Shown here: piece after piece, positions 17,757 through 24,806 of the stretch
How the letters are laid out: each line of letters begins with the position of its first letter
Position numbering within the stretch: position 1 is the stretch's first letter
NCBI RefSeq assembly: GCF_004362055.1
Contig: NZ_SNXB01000013.1
Location: forward strand, 62,001 to 126,000
Origin: Flavobacterium sp. 245
GTDB taxonomy: Bacteria > Bacteroidota > Bacteroidia > Flavobacteriales > Flavobacteriaceae
Direction of reading: 5' to 3'
Length of the DNA stretch: 64,000 nucleotides
The notes under the pieces: generated by a model
Told to the model about the DNA's origin: nothing
What the model saw: the letters and a program-made list of their open reading frames with translations, nothing else
Databases searched by the model: none
Translations under genes and position numbers: made by a program

Positions 17757-18155
17757 ATGAAAGAAAGCATCCAAAAATTTATAGCAAAACCAAAAACCAT
17801 ATTTCTGATAGATGCCGTTGGGGCGTTGCTCACATTCGCTATACTTTTTTTCGTTCTTAGAACTTTCAATTCCCTTTTTGGTTTATCAAAAACCACTTTC
17901 AAGTATCTTTCTTTATTGGCATTATTTTTTTCATTTTATTCATTTGCCTGTTTTTTTCTAGCAAAAAATAATTGGAAATTATATTTAAAAATAATCTGCA
18001 CAGCTAACATACTCTATTGTATTTTGACATTTGGCATTTTGATATACAATTATAAAAGCATTTCTATATTTGGTTTAGTTTACTTTATAGGAGAAATCGC
18101 TGTTATAAGTGGACTTGTATTACTTGAGATAAAAGCAATTAAATCCAAATCCTAA
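17757..18155 (+). CDS. Small four-helix membrane protein, unknown
   Basis: 132 residues with four predicted membrane helices: about 20-40 (VGALLTFAILFFVL), 50-70 (YLSLLALFFSFYSFACFF), 78-98 (ICTANILYCILTFGILIY) and 103-123 (IFGLVYFIGEIAVISGLVLL). No family is recognised. It begins with zero spacing after the Coq4-like gene, so the two are almost certainly co-translated and may work together at the membrane. Confidence 0.72.
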   Translation: MKESIQKFIAKPKTIFLIDAVGALLTFAILFFVLRTFNSLFGLSKTTFKYLSLLALFFSFYSFACFFLAKNNWKLYLKIICTANILYCILTFGILIYNYKSISIFGLVYFIGEIAVISGLVLLEIKAIKSKS

Positions 18156-18234
18156 AACATTTCCAAAAAATTCTATAACACATTTTCCTGATTCCTGAAG
18201 TAATTTTAATATAGAAATTTAAAAACTCAGAGTC

Positions 18235-18408
18235 ATGCAAAATAAAATTACAAGAATGTTAATGGTATTCGTTATACTATTTTCATTTACAAGCTGCGAA
18301 GTTATTGGAGACATTTTTAAAGCTGGAATGGGATTCGGGATATTTATCGTAATTTTTGTTGTTGCGATTATTATCTGGATTTTTGCAAAAATGTTCGGCA
18401 GTAAATAA
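18235..18408 (+). CDS. 57-residue membrane lipoprotein, unknown
   Basis: A short gene: ATG 18235 to TAA 18406-18408, 57 residues. The N-terminus is a lipoprotein signal (MLMVFVILFSFTSCEV, Cys at residue 21), followed by a second hydrophobic helix (FGIFIVIFVVAIIIWIFA) and a short basic end. A strong terminator follows 8 bp after the stop, which supports it as a real transcription unit. Similar mini-proteins in flavobacteria are sometimes labelled 'phosphatidate cytidylyltransferase', but nothing here supports an enzyme. Confidence 0.7.
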   Translation: MQNKITRMLMVFVILFSFTSCEVIGDIFKAGMGFGIFIVIFVVAIIIWIFAKMFGSK

Positions 18409-18415
18409 GACATAA

Positions 18416-18450
18416 AAAAATCCCCGTTATTTTCATAACGGGGATTTTGT
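18416..18450 (+). terminator. Terminator after the small lipoprotein gene
   Basis: AAAATCCCCGTTAT (18417-18430) pairs perfectly with ATAACGGGGATTTT (18435-18448) around a 4-nt loop. A T-rich tail follows. It may also serve the minus-strand ABC-F gene. Confidence 0.92.
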
Positions 18451-18538
18451 TTTTAAAACACATAGACACATTGTTTTTTGAGCTTAAAAAAGGCATTTCA
18501 CCTTTTTGCAAAAAACATAGCTTCTTGTTTTATATTAT

Positions 18539-20158
18539 TTAAAGATTGTACATCTTTTTTCTTTGCTCTTGAATTTTTTCATCATCAAGATATTCATCAA
18601 ATGTCATGTAACGATCGATTACTCCGTTTGGTGTTAATTCTACTATTCTATTACCAACAGTTTGTGCAAACTCATGGTCATGCGTAGTGAAAATTACAGA
18701 TCCTTTAAAGTTTTTCAACGAGTTGTTGAAAGCTGTAATAGACTCCAAGTCTAAGTGGTTTGTTGGTTCGTCTAACATTAAGATATTAGCGCGTTCCATC
18801 ATCATTCTAGACAACATACAACGTACTTTTTCTCCTCCAGACAAAACTCTACTTGTTTTTAAAGCTTCTTCTCCAGAGAAAATCATTTTCCCAAGGAAAC
18901 CTCTAATAAATACTTCGTCACGCTCTTCTTCAGTTTTAGCGTATTGACGAAGCCAATCAACTAAACTCAAATCGTTTTCAAAGTAATCGTGGTTTTCAGC
19001 TGGTAAATAAGCCTGATTGGTTGTAATTCCCCACTCAAAAGAACCAGAATCTGCTTTTTGTTCGTTGTTTAAGATTTCATAGAAGGCAGTTGTTGCACGC
19101 GAATCTTTAGAGAAAAGAACGATTTTGTCGCCTTTTGCCATATTCAGATTAATATCTTTAAATAAAACTTCTCCATCTACAGAAGCCGCTAAGTTTTCTA
19201 CATTCAAAATCTGATCTCCAGCTTCACGATCCTGATCAAAAATAATCGCAGGGTAACGACGGCTAGATGGTTTGATTTCTGAAATATTCAATTTAGAAAT
19301 CATTTTTTTACGAGAAGTTGCTTGTTTAGATTTTGCAACGTTCGCACTAAAACGACGAATAAATTCTTCTAATTCTTGTTTCTTCTCTTCTGCTTTTTTG
19401 TTTTGCTGTGCACGCTGTTTTGCCGCTAATTGGCTAGACTCGTACCAGAATGTGTAGTTACCTGAATAGTGATTTATTTTTCCGAAATCAATATCAGATA
19501 TATGTGTACAAACCGCATCTAAAAAGTGACGGTCGTGAGATACAACGATTACAGTGTTTTCGTAGTTTGCCAAGAAGTTTTCTAACCAAGCGATGGTCTC
19601 AAAATCCAAGTCGTTGGTAGGCTCATCCATAATCAATACGTCTGGGTTTCCAAAAAGCGCCTGCGCCAAAAGCACACGAACTTTCATTTTTCCTTCCATA
19701 TCGCCCATTAATGTATAATGATGCTCTTCGTTAATTCCTAAGTTAGACAACATTGATGCTGCATCAGAATCAGCGTTCCATCCGTTCATTTCTTCAAATT
19801 GAACTTGAAGCTCCCCTATTCTATCTGCATTTTTATCGTTGTAGTCTAAATAAAGTTCATCCATTTCTTTTTTAACAGCGTACAGAACTTTATTTCCCAT
19901 TAAAACGGTTTCCAAAACAGTATGCTCATCGAACATGTTGTGATTTTGATTTAAAACCGACATACGTTTTCCTGGCTCTAAATGAATATGCCCTGAAGTT
20001 GGGTCCATATCGCCTGAGATAATTTTAAGAAATGTAGATTTTCCAGCACCATTGGCTCCAATAACGCCGTAAATATTTCCGTGAGTGAATGTGGTATTTA
20101 CTTCGTCAAACAAAATTCGTTTGCCAAATTGAACTGATAAATTATTGACTGTTAACAT
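18539..20158 (-). CDS. ABC-F family ATPase (YbiT-like)
   Basis: 539 residues, soluble, two ABC domains joined by a charged linker (about 240-300); no membrane domain. ABC-F proteins act on ribosomes. NBD1 has an intact Walker A (GANGAGKST, 34-42) and Walker B (VLIMDEPTNDLD), but its signature is degenerate (DMEGKMKVR, about 153-161). NBD2 lacks a Walker A (LFSKDSRATTA, about 348-358) but keeps the signature (VLSGGEK, 438-444) and Walker B (ILMLDEPTNHLD). In a head-to-tail ABC sandwich this gives one intact and one dead ATP site. The start is ATG 20158, 26 bp from a good -7 element. Confidence 0.93.
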   Translation of the reverse strand: MLTVNNLSVQFGKRILFDEVNTTFTHGNIYGVIGANGAGKSTFLKIISGDMDPTSGHIHLEPGKRMSVLNQNHNMFDEHTVLETVLMGNKVLYAVKKEMDELYLDYNDKNADRIGELQVQFEEMNGWNADSDAASMLSNLGINEEHHYTLMGDMEGKMKVRVLLAQALFGNPDVLIMDEPTNDLDFETIAWLENFLANYENTVIVVSHDRHFLDAVCTHISDIDFGKINHYSGNYTFWYESSQLAAKQRAQQNKKAEEKKQELEEFIRRFSANVAKSKQATSRKKMISKLNISEIKPSSRRYPAIIFDQDREAGDQILNVENLAASVDGEVLFKDINLNMAKGDKIVLFSKDSRATTAFYEILNNEQKADSGSFEWGITTNQAYLPAENHDYFENDLSLVDWLRQYAKTEEERDEVFIRGFLGKMIFSGEEALKTSRVLSGGEKVRCMLSRMMMERANILMLDEPTNHLDLESITAFNNSLKNFKGSVIFTTHDHEFAQTVGNRIVELTPNGVIDRYMTFDEYLDDEKIQEQRKKMYNL

Positions 20159-20183
20159 GAATGTCTTTTTAATTAATTTGGTG

Positions 20184-20214
20184 CAAAAGTACGGAAAAAG
20201 GTTCAGAGTTGCAA
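20184..20214 (-). promoter_or_regulatory. Promoter of the ABC-F gene
   Basis: On the minus strand TTG (20212-20214), 20 bp, then TACTTTTG (20184-20191). Both elements fit the Bacteroidota consensus TTG-N17-23-TAnnTTTG, 26 bp before the start codon. Confidence 0.75.
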
Positions 20215-20313
20215 AGAGACAAAGGGACTAAGTTTTTTTTATGCGAACGATGATTTCTCGCAGAGTCGCAAAGGCGCCAAGTTTTATTTTATACAGCTGA
20301 TTGTCACGCAATC

Positions 20314-20441
20314 TTGTCATTTCGACGGAGGAGACTCGAGCACTAGCGAATAGACGAAGTAAATCTCCACGAGAAACTCCAATCCTATTATCGCCAATCT
20401 TTGTAGAGCTACTCGCGAAGATTTCTCATTCGAAATGACAA
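20314..20441. repeat. Imperfect palindromic intergenic element with TTGTCATTTCGA ends
   Basis: The outer 12-bp ends are a perfect inverted repeat (TTGTCATTTCGA / TCGAAATGACAA). The interior pairs partly (GAGGAGACTCG, AAATCTCC, GAAGATTTCTC). The 313-bp gap 20159-20471 otherwise holds only the ABC-F promoter and degenerate words (GCAAAGAGACAAAGGGACTAAG, CGCAAAGGCGCCAAG). No gene is seen. Confidence 0.72.
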
Positions 20442-20471
20442 AAATGAGATTACTTTGCGAAATTATTTCAA

Positions 20472-21245
20472 CTACAGCTTACTTTCCTTTGCTAAAGCTA
20501 CTTCTAAACTCTCAAAATTCGGCAGGACCTTAGCAATCAAACCTTCTTTGTTCAGAATAAAATGCGTTGGAAAAGAATTCAATTGTAAACTTTCATTCAT
20601 ATAATCTTTCATGTCAGGAATTACTGAATACGAAAGCGGTTTTCTCGCTAAGAAAGTTTTTAATTGTTCTGGTGAATCTTCGGCAAAACTTATAAAAAGA
20701 ATATCTTTTCGGTTTTTGTATTCTTCCACTAGTTTATTGACTTGCGGAAATTCTCTAATGCAAGGCGTGCAGTGAATGTACCAGCATTTTATCACAATAA
20801 TTTTTCCTTTCATGGATTCGTTTGTAACCAAATTTCCGTCTAAATCTTTAAACGAAAAAACAGGAAAAGCTGTTCCTTCCATTTTGTAATTTTTATGAGC
20901 ATCAAAACTAATTTGATTAATGGTTGCTTTTATGCTTGTATCTGTTTTTGGCAGAATCTTGAAAAGTTTATAAGCATATTCACTTCCTTCTGATTTTAAT
21001 CGGATTGGAATGAAATTTCCTTTTGCCAGCTGATCTAAAAATACCTCTTTTGAAATTTCTTTCGAATCAAAATCAAATGCTGTAAAATCTCTTGAAAGCA
21101 TTATCTTTTTACTTTGATAATTTGACCAATCGGTAAAATTTTTCTGAATTTGGACAGGATCGATTTCTGGATTTCCAAATTTGTTTTGACTGAAACCTGA
21201 AGCAAAAACTAAAAATAAGAATAAAAGAGGGAACGATTTCTTCAT
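20472..21245 (-). CDS. TlpA-like thioredoxin-fold protein, exported
   Basis: 257 residues from ATG 21245 (MKKSFPLLFLFLVFASGFSQ). A longer in-frame start at 21272 would add nine polar residues before the signal peptide and is rejected. The signal is about residues 1-20. The C-terminal thioredoxin-like domain has the redox motif WYIHCTPCIREFP (CxxC = CTPC) and the cis-Pro region NSFPTHFILNKEG, as in TlpA/ResA/AhpC-TSA reductases. The N-terminal 120 residues are unassigned. It probably acts in periplasmic thiol reduction; the partner is unknown. It is divergent from the WG-repeat gene. Confidence 0.88.
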   Translation of the reverse strand: MKKSFPLLFLFLVFASGFSQNKFGNPEIDPVQIQKNFTDWSNYQSKKIMLSRDFTAFDFDSKEISKEVFLDQLAKGNFIPIRLKSEGSEYAYKLFKILPKTDTSIKATINQISFDAHKNYKMEGTAFPVFSFKDLDGNLVTNESMKGKIIVIKCWYIHCTPCIREFPQVNKLVEEYKNRKDILFISFAEDSPEQLKTFLARKPLSYSVIPDMKDYMNESLQLNSFPTHFILNKEGLIAKVLPNFESLEVALAKESKL

Positions 21246-21303
21246 GAAATGTGGGTAATAATTTGGCCTCAAAATTACTTAAAAATCTAATGACTTTATT
21301 AGC

Positions 21304-21311
21304 TATTTTTG
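21304..21311 (+). promoter_or_regulatory. -7 element (TATTTTTG) upstream of WG-repeat gene
   Basis: An exact TAnnTTTG match 51 bp before the WG-repeat ATG. No convincing -33 TTG. Confidence 0.45.
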
Positions 21312-21362
21312 ATTGCAATATCCTTATCCTAAATTTCGTTTTCAATTTTAAAATCATTTAAA

Positions 21363-22289
21363 ATGAGAAAATTATTAGCCTTCATCTTCCTGTCGTCTTC
21401 CTTTATCAGTTTTTCGCAAAGCGAAAGGCTTTTTTATTTTGTAGAAAAAGATAGTTTGTTGGGAGTAAAAAATCAAAATGGAAAAATCATTATTCCAGCA
21501 CAACCTTCTATGAATACAGATGCATCAGTTGATGGGCAAGAAATAAAAAGTATGATTTTTTTTGTTGACTTCATGAAGTATTACGATCGAAATGGCAATT
21601 TCATATTTACGCCTTACCCAACTGGCGAAGGACCAGATTATTTTCAGGAAGGTTTTATTCGGTATAGCGAAAACAAAAAAGTGGGTTTATTTAATGAAAA
21701 AGGTCAAATAATTATTCCGGCTAAATATGATTGGATGTCACAAATAAACTTTGGCTTTGCACAATTTTGCATTGGCTGTCATTTTGATTTTTCTAAAGAT
21801 CCGGAGCATCCTTCTTTGATTGGAGGAATGTGGGGTTTTGTTGGTAAAAACGGAATCGAAATACAACCAACAAACAAGCGAAATCATCCTAAAGATTTTG
21901 AAACAGAAAAGCATCAATTTATTCCGTATCAATTTGAATACAATGAAAAGGAAAAAGAAATCCTTGATTTTTTTGAAAAACGAAAAGAACAAATCGCCCA
22001 AATCAATGGTTATGATTGTGATGCTAAAATCATTTATTTTGAAATCATTGAAAAACCAACAACGTTTGATCCTTTTTACAAAATAAAGACATTTGAATTG
22101 TGCAATGGTTATATTAGAGGATTTGAAAATTATGATGATTTCAAGAATTTTAAAGTCTCTGAAGACGGCAAACAATTCTACACAACTTATTTGGAATTAG
22201 TAGATCACAAAAAATATTCAGAATACGTAGAACGCAAAATCCCTATTGACAAATGGATCAAGAAAAATCTTAAAAAGTCTAAAAAATAA
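21363..22289 (+). CDS. WG-repeat protein, exported
   Basis: 308 residues. The signal peptide is about residues 1-18 (ending SFISFSQS). The first half carries WG-type repeats: LGVKNQNGKIIIPAQ, VGLFNEKGQIIIPAKYDW and MWGFVGKNGIEIQP. The second half is Lys/Glu-rich and unassigned. WG-repeat proteins form beta-propeller-like scaffolds of unknown binding specificity. The context (divergent from a TlpA-like gene, followed by a terminator) indicates a single-gene unit. Confidence 0.85.
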   Translation: MRKLLAFIFLSSSFISFSQSERLFYFVEKDSLLGVKNQNGKIIIPAQPSMNTDASVDGQEIKSMIFFVDFMKYYDRNGNFIFTPYPTGEGPDYFQEGFIRYSENKKVGLFNEKGQIIIPAKYDWMSQINFGFAQFCIGCHFDFSKDPEHPSLIGGMWGFVGKNGIEIQPTNKRNHPKDFETEKHQFIPYQFEYNEKEKEILDFFEKRKEQIAQINGYDCDAKIIYFEIIEKPTTFDPFYKIKTFELCNGYIRGFENYDDFKNFKVSEDGKQFYTTYLELVDHKKYSEYVERKIPIDKWIKKNLKKSKK

Positions 22290-22291
22290 AA

Positions 22292-22320
22292 AAACCTGGC
22301 AATAGAGATTTGCCAGGTTT
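22292..22320 (+). terminator. Terminator of WG-repeat gene
   Basis: AAACCTGGCAA (22292-22302) pairs perfectly with TTGCCAGGTTT (22310-22320) around a 7-nt loop, directly after the stop codon. Confidence 0.88.
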
Positions 22321-22484
22321 ATAATGCTCGCATTTAAGTGAAAACCAAATAACAAATCACTCAAATTTGATCATTATTTGAAATAAAATTTTAGATTAAA
22401 AAATAAATAACCAAACTCAATTTTAACCGTCCCAATATTCTATTTCTATTCTTTTTTTTTTGAATCAGTTCGCTAATTTGTCAT

Positions 22485-22520
22485 AATTATCTCTGCTGAA
22501 ATCTCCAGCAGAGATAAATT
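22485..22520. other. Stem-loop downstream of the GH20 gene
   Basis: TTATCTCTGCTG pairs with CAGCAGAGATAA, a 12-bp perfect stem with a 7-nt loop. It lies between convergent genes without a T-run on either side. It may act as a 3'-end stabiliser of the chitin operon mRNA. The rest of 22321-22581 shows nothing. Confidence 0.55.
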
Positions 22521-22581
22521 AAATTACTAAATAATCAATGGCAACAAACATTACTAAACAATACTAATTCAAACCAAATTT

Positions 22582-24648
22582 TTATATTAATTTCTTTAAG
22601 CCTGCATAAACTGCCAGCTCAACATCTGCATACTCTTTTGTACTACAGTCTTCGATTAATTTTTTCAAATCTTCTGATTTTAAAGTCGATTTATTATCTA
22701 AAACCAATAAAACTTGTTCTGATGCATCGCTTAATTTTTTTGCTAAAGGAAGAAATGGTTGCACTAATGGTGCATTTGCACTTAATTCATTCAATCCTTT
22801 ATTAAGGGCAATCCATTTCGTTAAAAATGCTGTCACTTTAGCTTTATTTTCAGGCGTTTTATTTGCTACATATTGCGTTACTGCTTCATTAAACGTTAAA
22901 GCATCTTTTGCGTCAGGTGTACATGCATCTGCAAAAAGTGTTAGTGGAGAATACATTTGGTATTCCGTTCCACCTTTGTTGCGTGTGTATCCTTTTAATG
23001 GTTCACAAACATTTGAAAATTCATTTAACAAACTGATATCTTGATTGTTTGCAATATTTCTTAAGATTACCGCTTTATTACGAATATGAGTCAATCCTAA
23101 TTCTTCAAGCCTAAAAGAAACAACATCTAAACGTTTGCGCATATTTGACACATCTGTAATATCTTCTGCCGACCAAAGTCTTTCTGCAATCGCAGCTGTT
23201 CTTGGCCAAACTCTTGAATCGATAGTAGTTTCAGATGCAAGCTCTGTCCACATCGTTGCTTCACCTCCTAAAATCCTGGCTTTTTCTTCTGCTGTCAATA
23301 CAGCACCTTTTGGCATCGGGTCATTCAAATAATGGCTTTCAACCGGATACATTAAATCAATATAATAACCATTTGACAATACCGTTTTGTACCCTTTTTT
23401 TACCGCATCAACTAAAGATTGCCCTGCAGTCATTCCTTCATTTGCACCTCTCCAAGAATGAACGATCGCTTCTTTTGAAAGATCTTTGGTTAGAATTTCT
23501 TCCCATCCCATTAATTGTTTTCCATGCTTTTTAAGCATTGGAGCCAATTGCATGGTGAAATAAGTTTGTAATTCGTGATTTGTTTTTAAATTATGTTTCT
23601 TTTTAAACTCTTGAATTTTCGGATTTGCATCCCAGTCTTTCCCTTCATTTTCATCTCCCCCAATGTGAAAATAAGCTCCAGGAAATAACGGGCAAACCTC
23701 ATCAAAAAGTTCACTTAAAATTTGATATGTTTTAGGATTTGAAGGATCTAATGTTGGTGAAAAAATACCAGCATTTCTTTCAATTCCATAGGTCGCAATT
23801 GCTGTTCCCTGAATATTTTTTTCAGAAGTTCCTCCTGTCAACGTAATTACTTTGCTTCCAATTTCTGGATACGCTGTTAAAATCGAAGATCCGTGACCTG
23901 GAACATCTATTTCTGGAACTATTAAAATACCGCGCTCATCAGCATATTTTACGATATTTTTAATTTCCTCTTGTGTGTAATATAATCCATCCGAAGCAAC
24001 TTCAATTAGTTTTGGATGCTTTTTCATTTCAATTCTCCAGCCTTGATCATCAACCAAATGCCAATGAAAAACGTTCATTTTCATTGCAGCTAGTCCGTCA
24101 ATATTTCTTTTGATAACATCAACAGGCTGAAAATGTCTTGAAGCATCAATCATCAAGCCTCTCCAAGTAAATCTTGGAAAATCTGAAATTTGAGAGTTCG
24201 GAAAATAAAATGAGTTGTTATTATTTTGCAATAATTGCAATAAGGTTTCAAGGCCATGAAGTGCGCCTAAATCGCTTGTTGCGTTAATTGTGATTTTATT
24301 TTGTTTGACATCTAAGTGATAACTTTCATCTTCATATAAACCAATTTTTCCACTTTTACTACAGTTTATCTGAAGTTCAGCAGTTGGAACTTCATTTAAT
24401 TTCGTAACAAAACCTTGCTGAAAAAATAAACCAGTCCTGCCATCTAAACGACGTAAAAAACGAGTTACTCCGCCAAAAACTCTTGGGTTTGGATTTCCGG
24501 TAATATTTACTTTAAAACTTTTGGTTAAAGCAAAATTTCCGTCGTTTACAACAACACTCTGAGGCCAAGGCATAAGATTTAGCTGCTCTTTTTGAATTTG
24601 AGCAGTAGATGTTAAACCTGCAAATAGTAGGACTAATAAATACTTCAT
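22582..24648 (-). CDS. Beta-N-acetylhexosaminidase, GH20
   Basis: 688 residues from ATG 24648 (MKYLLVLLFAGLTSTAQ). A longer in-frame extension upstream lacks a signal peptide and is rejected. Order: signal (1-17), GH20b N-terminal domain (about 20-155), GH20 barrel (about 160-505), and a helical C-terminal region. The catalytic pair is in HIGGDENEG (D332-E333), with WRGLMIDASRHF and FHWHLVDDQGWR before it. It releases GlcNAc from chitooligosaccharide ends, probably in the periplasm. It is last in the operon susC-susD-nagB-GH20, which fits chitin breakdown. Confidence 0.95.
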   Translation of the reverse strand: MKYLLVLLFAGLTSTAQIQKEQLNLMPWPQSVVVNDGNFALTKSFKVNITGNPNPRVFGGVTRFLRRLDGRTGLFFQQGFVTKLNEVPTAELQINCSKSGKIGLYEDESYHLDVKQNKITINATSDLGALHGLETLLQLLQNNNNSFYFPNSQISDFPRFTWRGLMIDASRHFQPVDVIKRNIDGLAAMKMNVFHWHLVDDQGWRIEMKKHPKLIEVASDGLYYTQEEIKNIVKYADERGILIVPEIDVPGHGSSILTAYPEIGSKVITLTGGTSEKNIQGTAIATYGIERNAGIFSPTLDPSNPKTYQILSELFDEVCPLFPGAYFHIGGDENEGKDWDANPKIQEFKKKHNLKTNHELQTYFTMQLAPMLKKHGKQLMGWEEILTKDLSKEAIVHSWRGANEGMTAGQSLVDAVKKGYKTVLSNGYYIDLMYPVESHYLNDPMPKGAVLTAEEKARILGGEATMWTELASETTIDSRVWPRTAAIAERLWSAEDITDVSNMRKRLDVVSFRLEELGLTHIRNKAVILRNIANNQDISLLNEFSNVCEPLKGYTRNKGGTEYQMYSPLTLFADACTPDAKDALTFNEAVTQYVANKTPENKAKVTAFLTKWIALNKGLNELSANAPLVQPFLPLAKKLSDASEQVLLVLDNKSTLKSEDLKKLIEDCSTKEYADVELAVYAGLKKLI

Positions 24649-24806
24649 TTTAATTTTTTTGAAATGATGTTGCCCGAAGGAAACATTAATAAATAGATAA
24701 AAGAAACAAAACTCAGAATGATCTCTATTGAACCTCACTAATCGCTATGAAACCAATCTGAATTTTGTAATTCGACTCGCTCTAAAGACGAATCTTAAAT
24801 TTTATT

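Noticed and set aside
18219..18413. Minus-strand frame of 64 codons
   Set aside because: It is the shadow of the plus-strand lipoprotein at 18235-18408, which has a lipobox and a terminator.
24649..24738. Longer GH20 protein with 30 extra residues
   Set aside because: The extension has no signal peptide and hides the true one that begins at ATG 24648.
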